Below, one piece after another: positions 26,536-35,461 of a stretch of DNA of 64,000 nucleotides. Source of the stretch: an uncultured Flavobacteriales bacterium (lineage in GTDB: Bacteria > Bacteroidota > Bacteroidia > Flavobacteriales > Crocinitomicaceae). Within the stretch, counting starts at the first letter, position 1. Each line of letters starts with the position of its first letter. The stretch is taken from the NCBI GenBank assembly GCA_946480815.1, contig CAMLLB010000002.1, positions 1 to 64,000 of the forward strand. The letters are read 5' to 3'. The position numbers and the translations under genes were made by a program. Under the pieces are notes generated by a model. It was not told the origin of the DNA. It did no database searches and worked only from the letters and a program-made list of their open reading frames with translations.

Positions 26536-27228
26536 TTATTCGTGAACGATCAGTTTAAACCCTTTTCCATGGATATTCAGAATCTCAATGCGCTCATCTT
26601 CTTTCAAAAGTTTACGCAGTTTGGCAATATATACGTCCATTGAGCGACCGTTGAAATAATTGTCATCTCCCCAAATGGCCCGCAACGCAGCTTGTCTATC
26701 CAATACTTCGTTTCGATTCTTACATAACAGGTGAAGTAATTGCCCTTCTTTTGTTGTGAGTTTCTTATTCTCATCTTTCAAATGAAGGATCCTGGAGACC
26801 GGTTCGTATTGAATGTTCCCGATCTGTTGCATTTCGCTTTCTTCATTGTCCGAGGAACCTGTTCTTCTTAAAATTGCCTCGATTCGTGCCAGCAACTCCT
26901 CCATCGTGAAGGGTTTTGTCATGTAATCATCCGCACCGCTTTCGAAGCCTTCCAGTTTATCTTCCTTCATCGCTTTCGCAGTCAGGAAAAGAATTGGAAT
27001 TTTGGGATCAATCAGACGCACTTCTTTTGCAAGTGTAAATCCATCCATTTCAGGCATCATCACATCAAAAATACAGAAATCAAAATGTCCGTCTGTGTAT
27101 TTTTCATATGCATGCTTTCCATTGCGGGCAAGTTCTACCTGGTAACCTTTAGCTTTTAGAAACGTCTGTAATAATTGACCTAAATTGTCGTCATCTTCTG
27201 CTAATAAAATTGATTTTTGCTTAGCCAT
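26536..27228 (-). CDS. OmpR/PhoB-family response regulator
   Basis: 230 residues from ATG 27228 (MAKQKSILLAEDDD); the longer reading start at 27297 lies within the kinase gene. The receiver domain (about 7-120) has acidic pocket Glu11-Asp12-Asp13, phospho-acceptor Asp55 in FDVMMPEMDGF, and Lys in FLTAKAM. The winged-helix DNA-binding domain (about 135-230) has KLTTKEGQLLHLLCKN and RSMDVYIAKLRKLL. It follows the histidine kinase with a 2-base gap, so the two are co-translated. It probably controls envelope or surface genes; the target is not shown. Confidence 0.93.
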   Translation of the reverse strand: MAKQKSILLAEDDDNLGQLLQTFLKAKGYQVELARNGKHAYEKYTDGHFDFCIFDVMMPEMDGFTLAKEVRLIDPKIPILFLTAKAMKEDKLEGFESGADDYMTKPFTMEELLARIEAILRRTGSSDNEESEMQQIGNIQYEPVSRILHLKDENKKLTTKEGQLLHLLCKNRNEVLDRQAALRAIWGDDNYFNGRSMDVYIAKLRKLLKEDERIEILNIHGKGFKLIVHE

Positions 27229-27230
27229 AA

Positions 27231-28847
27231 TTATCTTTTTATTGTTACACGAAACTCTGAACCTTCTCCAACCTGACTGGTCACATGAACACTCCATCCG
27301 AACATGTCCGAGAGTGCTTTCACATAACTTAATCCCAAACCAAAACCTTTTACGTTATGAACGTTTCCGGTCGGAACACGGTACAATTTATCAAATATTT
27401 TCGAGATATGCTCACGTTTTATTCCAATTCCTTTATCAATCACGGACAATTCAAGACGATCCGTGAAAACTTCCAGTTTTACCGTGACATGAATCTTGTC
27501 TTTACTGTATTTAATTGCGTTATCAACTAAATTGTTCACCATATTTGTGAAATGCATCCGGTCGGCTTCAATCAGGACTTCCTCTTTGGGCATTTGAAGG
27601 ATCAATTCACCATCCAGGCCGGCAATCCGGAAGGACGCTGTTTTTGCAACCGATTGAATTACTTCAACAACCGGAACCTGTTCCATTTTCACCTTTAACT
27701 CACCACGGTCAATAACTGCACTTTGCAAAATCGATTCTACCAGAACTCCCAATCGTTTGTTTTCTTCCTGGATCATTTTAACGAATGGTGCAGCGCTCTC
27801 CGTTTGCCCACCCATCATGGAAGGATCGTTCATCGCTTCACAAGCCAGTGAAATGGTCGATATCGGTGTTTTAAACTCGTGGGTCATATTTGATATGAAA
27901 TCATTTTTCATTTCAAACAACTTCTTTTGAGTCAAAATCGTACGGAACATGTACGAAATCGTGATGATGATCAATACTACAAGCAGCAAGCTCACAATCA
28001 GCAAGCTTCCCATTGATTTCAACACGAAAAACTTGCTATGCGGAAAATTCAAATGGAGCGAAAGCTTGTCTTCCAGGATCTTATTCGGAAACAACATAGC
28101 AGCCTGGGTCTTAACTGTATCCAGCGAGACATCATAGTTAGCCACGGTTTCTTTGAATTTCACCGGCTCATTGTTCTCTTCCACGATCACGAATTTGAAA
28201 TCGTCCGGAAGCTTATCCGCAATCAATTCCTTACGAATAATCGAATCAAGGAGTTTCAAATTAATTCTTTTTTCCGGATCCAGGTACATATTATCGCGAA
28301 AGGTCTCCACCATCAATTCATTGATATACTTTGCCTTTTTGACAATCTTATGCATCACTCGCTGATCCAGGTGATAAGCAGCCCTTACGGAATCCTTGTC
28401 CAGTAAGCTCATCCCACCTCCATCAAACAATTCATGGATTTGTCTGACATCCCTGGCAAGTACCTCTTGTTTCGAGTACAATCCCGAAATCGAATCATAG
28501 CTATTCCCGGTTACAATAAGGTAATTTTCCAATTTCCCTTTAACAGAAAGCACCGTATCACGAATCGATATGGATTCTTTCACTTCAAATAAGTTCTGGA
28601 ATTCTTCTTTCAATACGTCTTTGTATTGACCCGAAACATCTTTACTCATCAGGTTTGAATACCTGCGAACGTCTTCCACCTTTTCATAGCGAATTGCTAT
28701 TCGTTCGAGTGCTGTGCTAATCTTACTTTTGAAATCATCTGATTTCCGATCGTAGAGCTGCAATGTCTGGAAGATTTGGATCAGCAAGAGGGCCAGCATG
28801 GCGATCCATACAGCTGTAATTACGAGATTGATCCGAATCTTAATCAT
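27231..28847 (-). CDS. Sensor histidine kinase
   Basis: 538 residues. N-terminal membrane helix (LVITAVWIAMLALLLIQIF, about 8-26), a periplasmic sensor region of about 240 residues with no recognised domain, and a second helix (LLIVSLLLVVLIIITISYMF, about 282-301). The HisKA dimerisation domain has H-box MTHEFKTPIS, and the HATPase_c domain has N-box NLVDNAIKYS, G1 IDKGIGI and G2 GFGLGLSYVK. It phosphorylates the adjacent response regulator (family knowledge). Resembles the paired kinases found beside OmpR-type regulators in Bacteroidota. Confidence 0.93.
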   Translation of the reverse strand: MIKIRINLVITAVWIAMLALLLIQIFQTLQLYDRKSDDFKSKISTALERIAIRYEKVEDVRRYSNLMSKDVSGQYKDVLKEEFQNLFEVKESISIRDTVLSVKGKLENYLIVTGNSYDSISGLYSKQEVLARDVRQIHELFDGGGMSLLDKDSVRAAYHLDQRVMHKIVKKAKYINELMVETFRDNMYLDPEKRINLKLLDSIIRKELIADKLPDDFKFVIVEENNEPVKFKETVANYDVSLDTVKTQAAMLFPNKILEDKLSLHLNFPHSKFFVLKSMGSLLIVSLLLVVLIIITISYMFRTILTQKKLFEMKNDFISNMTHEFKTPISTISLACEAMNDPSMMGGQTESAAPFVKMIQEENKRLGVLVESILQSAVIDRGELKVKMEQVPVVEVIQSVAKTASFRIAGLDGELILQMPKEEVLIEADRMHFTNMVNNLVDNAIKYSKDKIHVTVKLEVFTDRLELSVIDKGIGIKREHISKIFDKLYRVPTGNVHNVKGFGLGLSYVKALSDMFGWSVHVTSQVGEGSEFRVTIKR

Positions 28848-29421
28848 AGATAACGAATGTAGGTGAAATGTTAAAATTAACGATTCACTTAACGTTTTTT
28901 ATGAAGAAGAAAAAATTCAAGTGGTTTAAAATAATTCACAATCACTATTCTCCAGTTAAATCTACCTATACCATTATAATTCTTCTTCCTACTTTTTTCC
29001 AAAGCAAAAAAAGTAGGCAAAAATGCTTTTGTCCCCATTACAGCCTTCAGAAAGCCAATCTTTCCGGACCGCTCTGCGGAAAGAAGGGATCAGGATCCGA
29101 AATGTAAATCTAAAGCTGTTTTGCAAACACTTTAGATTTAGCACTTTCCGGGAGCGGGCGGCCGGAAAGTTCGTCTTTCGTTTTCAACAGCAAAATATTT
29201 AGGACGAGTTAATAATTAGCTTCGATTTTACGATTCCCAATTCGTGTAATGGGTCTTTTCTCTGAAACAACGATTTTTAGACTGACAAAGGTCAATCCTT
29301 CAAAAAGTTAATCTTTTGATTTTATATCGTTTTCATTTTCAAAATCATTAGATTAAGTTACTTCAACTAACATAAATCTCTTTCGTTAGAACGACAATGA
29401 TTCGCAATTCGCAATTCATAA
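28848..29421. other. Intergenic region holding structured repeat copy 2
   Basis: 574 bases between the kinase start and the DEAD-box helicase stop. Contains the second structured element (28988-29169) and, near 29400-29419, a short ATTCGCA array (two and a half copies) next to the helicase stop. No open reading frame with coding character and no RNA gene I can name. Confidence 0.5.
28988..29169. repeat. Structured intergenic repeat, copy 2
   Basis: Same order of stems as the copy at 24509-24692. The outer hairpin CCTACTTTTTT (28988-28998) pairs with AAAAAAGTAGG (29007-29017). A branched fold follows: CTTTCCGG-ACCGCTC (29060-29074) with its partner at 29152-29169, then CGGAAAG (29077-29083) with CTTTCCG (29144-29150). 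GGATCAGGATCC is at 29087-29098. The inner hairpin TAAATCTAAAG (29105-29115) pairs with CTTTAGATTTA (29130-29140), capped by TGTTT/AAACA. The inner stem sequence differs from copy 1 but still pairs. Confidence 0.85.
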
Positions 29422-30753
29422 CTACTTCTTCTTGCTCCCTCGCTTTTTCGGTTTTCCATACTTTTCCTGCATCGCTTTCTTGTGATTATAGCGTACATTG
29501 ACCTTTTTATTCTTTGCTTTCTTTTCGTGAAATGCCGGACCTACCTGATCTTTCGGGGGTAATTTTACCAGGGTGTTTTTCATTGCCACCTGCGGTTTTT
29601 CGAAATCCAGAACCAACTCTGACAATTCCACTTCATCCGGAAACTCCTGAACAGCAACTTTCTTATTCATGAATTCTTCTATCTGGCTAAAGAACTCCCG
29701 GTCTCTTTCGGTTATAAAACTAATCGCATGACCGTCTTTGTCTTGCCGGCCGGTTCTACCGATGCGGTGAATATAATTTTCCTGGTTATCCGGAATATCA
29801 AAGTTGAATACATGAGTCACATCTGTGACATCAATACCTCGTGCGATCAGATCCGTTGCGATCAATACCCTGTAAATTCCATTTTGAAAGTGATTTACGG
29901 AATTGAAACGGAAATTCTGGGCCTTTTGGGAATGAATGATTCCCAATTCAACATTTAGCATTGGCTCCAGTTCATCAAACAGTTTTTCGGCTAAAACACG
30001 TGAGGAAACAAAAACAAGTACCTTCGTCATGTCCTGATTTTCCCGGAGCAAGTGCTTTAACAAATTCACCTTTGAAGTAAAATTCGGAACTGCAATTGCT
30101 TCCTGTTTGATCTTCTCCAATGGCGTTCCCGCACGTGCAGCTTCCACTTTGACCGGATTATCGAAATAAGTATCCAGGAACGTTTCAACCTCTTCGGAAA
30201 GGGTTGCCGAAAACAATAAATTTTGTCTTTTTTCAGGAAGCAGGTCAAAAATACGCATGAGCTGGGGCCTGAAACCTAAATTCAAGGTTTCATCCACCTC
30301 ATCGATCACTACTTTTTTGGCATGTTTCAATTGTAAGGATCCATTGGCTGTCAAATCGAAAATCCTGCCCGGTGTTCCAACCAAAATATCGAGGCCCTGC
30401 AGCACCATTGCCGCCTGCGTATTGATATTTGCACCACCATAAACACCACCAACAGCCACATTCATATAAGGTGTCAGCTTTTCAATTTCACGTACAACCT
30501 GCACCACCAGTTCTCTTGTAGGAACGATAATTAAAATTTGCGGGTGTGGATCTTTGGAAAACTTCCACAAAGAAAGCATGGGAAGCAAATATGCCAGTGT
30601 TTTCCCCGTTCCGGTTTGGGCCAGTCCGATTACATCCTTTCCGGACATCATTACTGAAAATCCAGCCGACTGAATCGTTGTCGGTGTAGTGTATTCAAGC
30701 TCATCCAAAGCCGTTAATATCGGTTTCTTGATATTCAGATCGTGAAATGTCAT
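29422..30753 (-). CDS. DEAD-box-family RNA helicase (DEVD variant)
   Basis: 443-residue ATP-dependent RNA helicase. Q motif region near 7-28; motif I AQTGTGKT (about 45-52); PTREL (78-82); motif II is DEVD (151-154) rather than DEAD; motif III FSATL; motif VI HRIGRTGR. The C-terminal tail from about 395 is lysine-rich (KKAKNKKVN, KPKKRGSKKK), as in RhlE-type helicases that bind RNA through a basic extension. Probably acts in ribosome assembly or RNA turnover. A CAAAGGTA (-7 on the minus strand) box lies upstream at 30769-30776. Confidence 0.92.
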   Translation of the reverse strand: MTFHDLNIKKPILTALDELEYTTPTTIQSAGFSVMMSGKDVIGLAQTGTGKTLAYLLPMLSLWKFSKDPHPQILIIVPTRELVVQVVREIEKLTPYMNVAVGGVYGGANINTQAAMVLQGLDILVGTPGRIFDLTANGSLQLKHAKKVVIDEVDETLNLGFRPQLMRIFDLLPEKRQNLLFSATLSEEVETFLDTYFDNPVKVEAARAGTPLEKIKQEAIAVPNFTSKVNLLKHLLRENQDMTKVLVFVSSRVLAEKLFDELEPMLNVELGIIHSQKAQNFRFNSVNHFQNGIYRVLIATDLIARGIDVTDVTHVFNFDIPDNQENYIHRIGRTGRQDKDGHAISFITERDREFFSQIEEFMNKKVAVQEFPDEVELSELVLDFEKPQVAMKNTLVKLPPKDQVGPAFHEKKAKNKKVNVRYNHKKAMQEKYGKPKKRGSKKK

Positions 30754-30768
30754 GCGGGAAATTTTTTA

Positions 30769-30776
30769 CAAAGGTA
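30769..30776 (-). promoter_or_regulatory. -7 box for DEAD-box helicase
   Basis: Reads TACCTTTG on the minus strand, 16 bases before the helicase ATG. A good -7 match but no -33 box at the expected distance, and the transcript leader would be very short. Confidence 0.38.
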
Positions 30777-30904
30777 ATGAATCCATTTTTTGTGGACCTG
30801 CCTGATCTTTTACTTTCCAAAAACTAAACCATTTTAGCTGATAATCAATGATATATCAATTTAAATGAATCAAAAAAATTAACATTCCCGCTTAAAAAAA
30901 TATG

Positions 30905-30912
30905 TACATTTG
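30905..30912 (+). promoter_or_regulatory. -7 box for T9SS protein gene
   Basis: TACATTTG matches TAnnTTTG, 55 bases before the ATG at 30967. No TTG lies 17-23 bases upstream. The leader contains a direct repeat GCTACTACTA (30945-30954 and 30958-30967). Confidence 0.4.
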
Positions 30913-30966
30913 TCAGGCTAACTACTTGAACACAACTACAATTAGCTACTACTAAATGCTACTACT

Positions 30967-33210
30967 ATGACTAAACACACCCTTTGTGCCGTTTTTTCCG
31001 GCTTTCTATTTATGCATTCATTTGCACAAGTGACCATTTTTGATGACTTGACCCGTAACATCCAATTTATTAATCCGCGCACATATTCCCAGGAGGACGG
31101 AAAAACGTACAATCCGGAAAGTATGTATTCTCACCCTGATTTCGGGAAATTGACATTCCATGCCCCTTTCGGGAAAAATGTGGTGGAAGATATCAGCAAA
31201 CGGACTTATGATTCACGTTACTATATTGATCTGGATAATCCAACCTATTTTTACATAGAACAGGCAGCAGCTCCGATCAATATATTCCAGGACGGACTTT
31301 GGCGTGCCATTGATCCTACCCTTCATGCAGTTTCTCCGCAACTTTACCGGTCCGGCGCTCAAGCTTGCCCGACAACTTTGGATATCGCAGGTAAACGTAC
31401 CTCATTCAAACTGGGAGAAGCTTATTTTTCCTTTAATAATTATACGTTGAAAGTCGTTAACACAAACAATTCCATTTCTTTCCATCATGCCAACTGGTCA
31501 CAAATTGCTGTTGGAAACGAGGGAGCATATATTACAGATGTTTTTCCCGGGATCGATATGAAAATTGTTTTTATGGAGGGCAGTATTGAATCCGATTTTA
31601 TTATCCGTGAAAACCTGCATGTCAAACAGCTTACTTTTATTGATCAGCTGGATCTGCCCAACCATTTGAATGGGTTTATTTATAACAGTGGACTGGTAGG
31701 GAATGGCCCGGTAATTTTCGAAAACATTTATACGGGAGAAGCTGAGATCAAGTTCAATCCGGCAAGATGTCATGATGCTTCCGGCAACAAACGATCCTGG
31801 ATTAACCCTTATGCACTCAACGGAAGCAATCTGGAGATTTTATGTGACTCAGCGCAATTAAATGATCCGACAAAAATGTACCCGATCACCATCGATCCAC
31901 TGGTAACAGTAGTAGGGCCGATTTCTTCGGCAAACAATTTAATGGGATCACTGCCATCTCCTTCATCCTGTTCAAACACATTGAATGTTACATTCCCCGG
32001 AGGGACCAAACCATGGGATGTTTCCGCATATTGGGACGTCCGCACGGATTTCTGCTCGGATGATTATCTAGACTATGGTCTCATTATAGATTGCTGGATG
32101 TCGGAAGCACAAGTCTGGATAACTTCATCCTGCGGCGGGATCTCCCCGACCGGAGCACCGGGCACCATCTGGACCTGTACGGCAGCGGCCTGTGATGATT
32201 ACGGGCAGTGGAATCCAACCCTTCCTTTTGCCAGTTCTGGAACACAATCTCTTGCCCAATGCTATACCCCTTCCTGCAGCAACCAGAATTTGTCATTTAC
32301 CATTCGCAGCAACCGCTCTTATTGTACCAATTTCTATGGATATGATAATTGCAATTATGCCTCTAATTCCTGTAATGTTATGTATAATTGGCGGGTTACT
32401 GTTCAGGGAAGAAATGCAGAAACATTAGGAAATACAACTACCGGTAACGGTTCGGCTACTTATGCGGCACCAACTTGTGCTTCGGGGACAACGCTGTTGA
32501 ACCCGACTCCGCTGTATGGCGTTCCGGGATATACTTATTTGTGGAACACCGGCGCCACATCCAGTACGCTGACGGTTCCGAACGGGCCGGTAACTTATAC
32601 CTGCCAGGTAACCGATGCTTGCGGAACAGTAAGAACAGCAACATTTACGATTACCTGTCCATTAGCAATTAATTTAGCTTCCTTCGACGTTACAGATTCA
32701 GGTGACGATGTTGCAATCAGCTGGGCAACGAGTTTCGAAAAAGAAAACCATCACTTTACAGTCTTACATGCAGGCAGCGATTTGCAATTCAAAGAAATCG
32801 GGCAGATTTTAAGTCAGGGAGATTCCGAAAATGCGCAGTTCTATTCATTCATGCATAGAGATCCCTTAGACGGTATTAACTACTATCAGTTGGCAACGGT
32901 CGATATCAATAATCAACTAAAGTTATCAGACATCCGGTCCATCGAAAAAAAGATTTCTTCCAACATTATTTCCGTTTCACCGAATCCATCAAGCGGAAGT
33001 TTTGCATTGAATATAACTATTCCTGAAGACGGAGATTATAACATTTCGATCTCTTCAGCGGAAGGAAAAATGGTGTCTCAGCAAATCCATTCCTTTAAAA
33101 AAGGAAACCATTCCGTTCCGTTCGCTAAGTTGAACCTGCAAAAAGGAGTATATACGCTGCATGTTCAGGGAGGAAAGTTTGTTGCGGAAGAGAAATTGGT
33201 GGTGGAGTAA
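30967..33210 (+). CDS. Secreted protein with T9SS sorting domain
   Basis: 747 residues. Signal peptide MTKHTLCAVFSGFLFMHSFA, then a region (about 20-300) resembling the N-terminal part of Bacteroidota gliding/adhesion proteins. A Cys-rich middle (about 330-490) is followed by a GNTTTGNGSATYAAPTC repeat-like segment and, near 575-670, a beta domain. The last about 80 residues (ISVSPNPSSGSFALN to LVVE) are a T9SS type A sorting signal. No enzyme motif seen. A short upstream ATG, whose four-codon frame stops at the TGA inside the true start, may couple translation. Confidence 0.85.
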   Translation: MTKHTLCAVFSGFLFMHSFAQVTIFDDLTRNIQFINPRTYSQEDGKTYNPESMYSHPDFGKLTFHAPFGKNVVEDISKRTYDSRYYIDLDNPTYFYIEQAAAPINIFQDGLWRAIDPTLHAVSPQLYRSGAQACPTTLDIAGKRTSFKLGEAYFSFNNYTLKVVNTNNSISFHHANWSQIAVGNEGAYITDVFPGIDMKIVFMEGSIESDFIIRENLHVKQLTFIDQLDLPNHLNGFIYNSGLVGNGPVIFENIYTGEAEIKFNPARCHDASGNKRSWINPYALNGSNLEILCDSAQLNDPTKMYPITIDPLVTVVGPISSANNLMGSLPSPSSCSNTLNVTFPGGTKPWDVSAYWDVRTDFCSDDYLDYGLIIDCWMSEAQVWITSSCGGISPTGAPGTIWTCTAAACDDYGQWNPTLPFASSGTQSLAQCYTPSCSNQNLSFTIRSNRSYCTNFYGYDNCNYASNSCNVMYNWRVTVQGRNAETLGNTTTGNGSATYAAPTCASGTTLLNPTPLYGVPGYTYLWNTGATSSTLTVPNGPVTYTCQVTDACGTVRTATFTITCPLAINLASFDVTDSGDDVAISWATSFEKENHHFTVLHAGSDLQFKEIGQILSQGDSENAQFYSFMHRDPLDGINYYQLATVDINNQLKLSDIRSIEKKISSNIISVSPNPSSGSFALNITIPEDGDYNISISSAEGKMVSQQIHSFKKGNHSVPFAKLNLQKGVYTLHVQGGKFVAEEKLVVE

Positions 33211-33214
33211 AAAA

Positions 33215-33249
33215 CCCCGACATCCCGACAGAATCGTCGGGAGTCGGGG
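33215..33249. terminator. Bidirectional terminator between convergent genes
   Basis: CCCCGAC-AT-CCCGAC (33215-33229) pairs with GTCGGG-A-GTCGGGG (33236-33249). It lies between the T9SS protein stop at 33210 and the convergent fasciclin gene stop at 33316. The plus strand has an A-run before it (GTAAAAAA) that would give a T-run on the minus strand. Confidence 0.68.
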
Positions 33250-33315
33250 CACCCTTGCTAAGAGTTGTTGATGTATCCCGAATTTGTTTGATCCGGGTAT
33301 GCGCTACTGTGGAAA

Positions 33316-33876
33316 TTACATTTTCGGCATCAACACCTTGTCAATCACATGGATCACTCCATTTGACTGATACACGTCATAAGTAGAGATGTTTGCTACA
33401 TTTCCTGCTTCATCTTTGATGCTAATGTTGTGATCACCGTTCATCATAGCCCACAATTTACCGCCTGAAACAGTCATCATTTCAGCTTTTCCTCCTCCTT
33501 TTTTAATTGCTGCAGCGATCGTATTGAAATCCATTTTCCCGGCAACTACGTGATATGTCAATACTGTTGTCAAAGTTCCTTTGTTTTCCGGTTTCAACAA
33601 CATATCCACGGTTCCTGCAGGAAGGTTCTCGAATGCATCATTTACCGGAGCAAATACGGTGAAAGGCCCTTTGCCCTGTAATGTCTCAACCAGGCCTGCT
33701 GCTTTTACGGCTGCAACCAAAGTTGTATGGTCTTTGGAGTTCATCGCATTCTCTACGATGTTCTTTGCAGGATACATGGATTCACCACCTACCATGACAG
33801 TTACATTCTGAGCGAATGAGTTAGAAAATAATGCTGTTGAAGCAATTAACGCAATTGATAATAATCCCTTTTTCAT
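33316..33876 (-). CDS. Fasciclin (FAS1) domain secreted protein
   Basis: 186 residues. Signal peptide (LLSIALIASTALFSNSFAQ, about 4-22) and one FAS1 domain (about 40-185). Typical motifs are TVFAPVNDAFENLP (H1 box) and YHVVAGKMDFNTIA, and near the C-terminus NGVIHVIDKVLMP (H2 box). FAS1 domains are cell-adhesion or surface-binding modules. Monocistronic. Confidence 0.93.
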   Translation of the reverse strand: MKKGLLSIALIASTALFSNSFAQNVTVMVGGESMYPAKNIVENAMNSKDHTTLVAAVKAAGLVETLQGKGPFTVFAPVNDAFENLPAGTVDMLLKPENKGTLTTVLTYHVVAGKMDFNTIAAAIKKGGGKAEMMTVSGGKLWAMMNGDHNISIKDEAGNVANISTYDVYQSNGVIHVIDKVLMPKM

Positions 33877-33997
33877 AATCGTAAGTTTTGAATTTATTTG
33901 ACTCAGTTACGACCGGGAAAAAGTTTTGGATTTTGAAGAGCGAAAAAAAATGAATTTATTTCAGAAAATAAATTTCAAGCAGTTGAAAAACAGCGGA

Positions 33998-35347
33998 TTA
34001 ATTCAACAATAAAAGGCCCACTGTAAAGTAGATAAAAAGTCCCAATACATCATTTGTCGTAGTAACGAAAGGCCCCGTGGCCAATGCAGGATCAATTTTA
34101 TAGCGATTCAGGATCAGGGGAATCATAGTACCGAAGATGGCAGCAAAGATTGTTACTGTCAATAGTGAAATACTTACAACCAGGGCCAAACGGTAATCAT
34201 TGAAGAAGTAAGAGATTCCAAAGATCAGCGAAGAACAAAGCAAACCGTTTACCAGCCCTACAATGGCTTCTTTTCCAACTTTCGAAAGAATACTGTCAAA
34301 AGGATCATTTCCACGCGCCAATGATTGTACCACGATCGCGGAAGATTGTACACCAACATTTCCTCCCATCGCCGTAATCAACGGAATAAAGAATGCCAAT
34401 GCCGGAAGATGTGTAATATTTGTTTCGAAACGGGAAATAACCTGGGCACTCAGGATTCCTCCCAGCATTCCGATCAAAAGCCAGGGCAGACGTGCTCTTG
34501 AAATCCGGAAAACGCTCGAATTGGATTCCACCTTTTCCGAGATCCCCGATGCCAATTGGAAATCTTTGTCTGCTTCCTCCTTGATCACATCGACTACGTC
34601 ATCGATCGTAATACGGCCAACCAATTTCCCTTGCAAATCCACAACCGGTACTGAAACCATGTCGTATTTTTCCATCACTTTTGCAACCTTCTCAGAAGGA
34701 TCGCTCGTAGTAACAAAAATCAGGTTTTTCCCTTCGTAAAGGTCGCGAATGGGTGTTTTAGGACTTGCAAAAAGCAATCTTTTCAGGGAAAGCACTCCGA
34801 CCAGTTTATTCAGGTCATCAATTACATAGATCGTATAAACCTGCTCCACATCTTCTGCCTGTCTGCGCAATTCTACCAGTGCACGATTTACAGGCCAATC
34901 CAATTTAGCCTGGATAAACTCCTTTTGCATGAGTCCTCCGGCCGTATCTTCATCATAATTTAAAAGGTCAACGATATCATCAGCTGCATCGTCATCTTCC
35001 ATTTGTGAGATAACCTCCTGGATTTTCTCATCTGGAAGTTCTCCAAGGATATCCGCAGCATCATCCGAGTCCAGGTTTTCCAATTGCTCGGCCATTTCTT
35101 TGGTAGAAAGCGAAGCAAGGAAACGGTCCCGCACTTCTTCTTCCAACTCCATCAAAACATCGGCCTGAAGCTCTTCATCCAATTGGTAATACAGGTATTT
35201 GGATTGCTCCATGGACAATTCGTCCATGATTTCAGCAATGTCAGCAAAGTGAAGATCGGTAATGTGCTGTTTGATCCATTGATCATCCTCCGACGCGATA
35301 GCTTGCCGGATGCGCTCTAGAAATTCTTTCGTTAGTTCGAAACGCAT
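33998..35347 (-). CDS. mgtE: Magnesium transporter MgtE
   Basis: 449-residue Mg2+ channel. The cytoplasmic N domain (about 1-125) is full of acidic helices such as LDSDDAADILGELPDEK. Two CBS domains follow (about 130-250), with VGRITIDDVVDVI. The five-helix membrane domain (about 280-449) contains the pore segment PLITAMGGNVGVQSSA. Length and domain order are standard. A well-placed promoter (35366-35396) lies directly upstream. Confidence 0.95.
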   Translation of the reverse strand: MRFELTKEFLERIRQAIASEDDQWIKQHITDLHFADIAEIMDELSMEQSKYLYYQLDEELQADVLMELEEEVRDRFLASLSTKEMAEQLENLDSDDAADILGELPDEKIQEVISQMEDDDAADDIVDLLNYDEDTAGGLMQKEFIQAKLDWPVNRALVELRRQAEDVEQVYTIYVIDDLNKLVGVLSLKRLLFASPKTPIRDLYEGKNLIFVTTSDPSEKVAKVMEKYDMVSVPVVDLQGKLVGRITIDDVVDVIKEEADKDFQLASGISEKVESNSSVFRISRARLPWLLIGMLGGILSAQVISRFETNITHLPALAFFIPLITAMGGNVGVQSSAIVVQSLARGNDPFDSILSKVGKEAIVGLVNGLLCSSLIFGISYFFNDYRLALVVSISLLTVTIFAAIFGTMIPLILNRYKIDPALATGPFVTTTNDVLGLFIYFTVGLLLLN

Positions 35348-35365
35348 GGATACTCAATTTTGGTG

Positions 35366-35396
35366 CAAAAGTAAATCTTTCAAAGTCAAGAAGCAA
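35366..35396 (-). promoter_or_regulatory. Bacteroidota-type promoter for mgtE
   Basis: Plus-strand CAA at 35394-35396 (TTG on the minus strand), a 20-base spacer and CAAAAGTA at 35366-35373 (TACTTTTG on the minus strand). Predicted start about 35359, about 12 bases before the ATG at 35347. Confidence 0.58.
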
Positions 35397-35420
35397 TACC
35401 CGACGGATTACGTGAATATT

Positions 35421-35458
35421 AAATGTTCAAAGGAGTTTAAAATTCAATTTGAACATTT
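35421..35458 (-). terminator. Hairpin after the O-antigen ligase-like gene
   Basis: AAATGTTCAAA (35421-35431) pairs with TTTGAACATTT (35448-35458), an 11-bp stem immediately past the stop at 35462. It lacks a clear T-run. Confidence 0.5.
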
Positions 35459-35461
35459 GAA

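Noticed and set aside
28868..29107. 79-codon plus-strand ORF over the structured repeat
   Set aside because: It spans the hairpins of the repeated element, has no family features, and its sequence is explained by the element itself.
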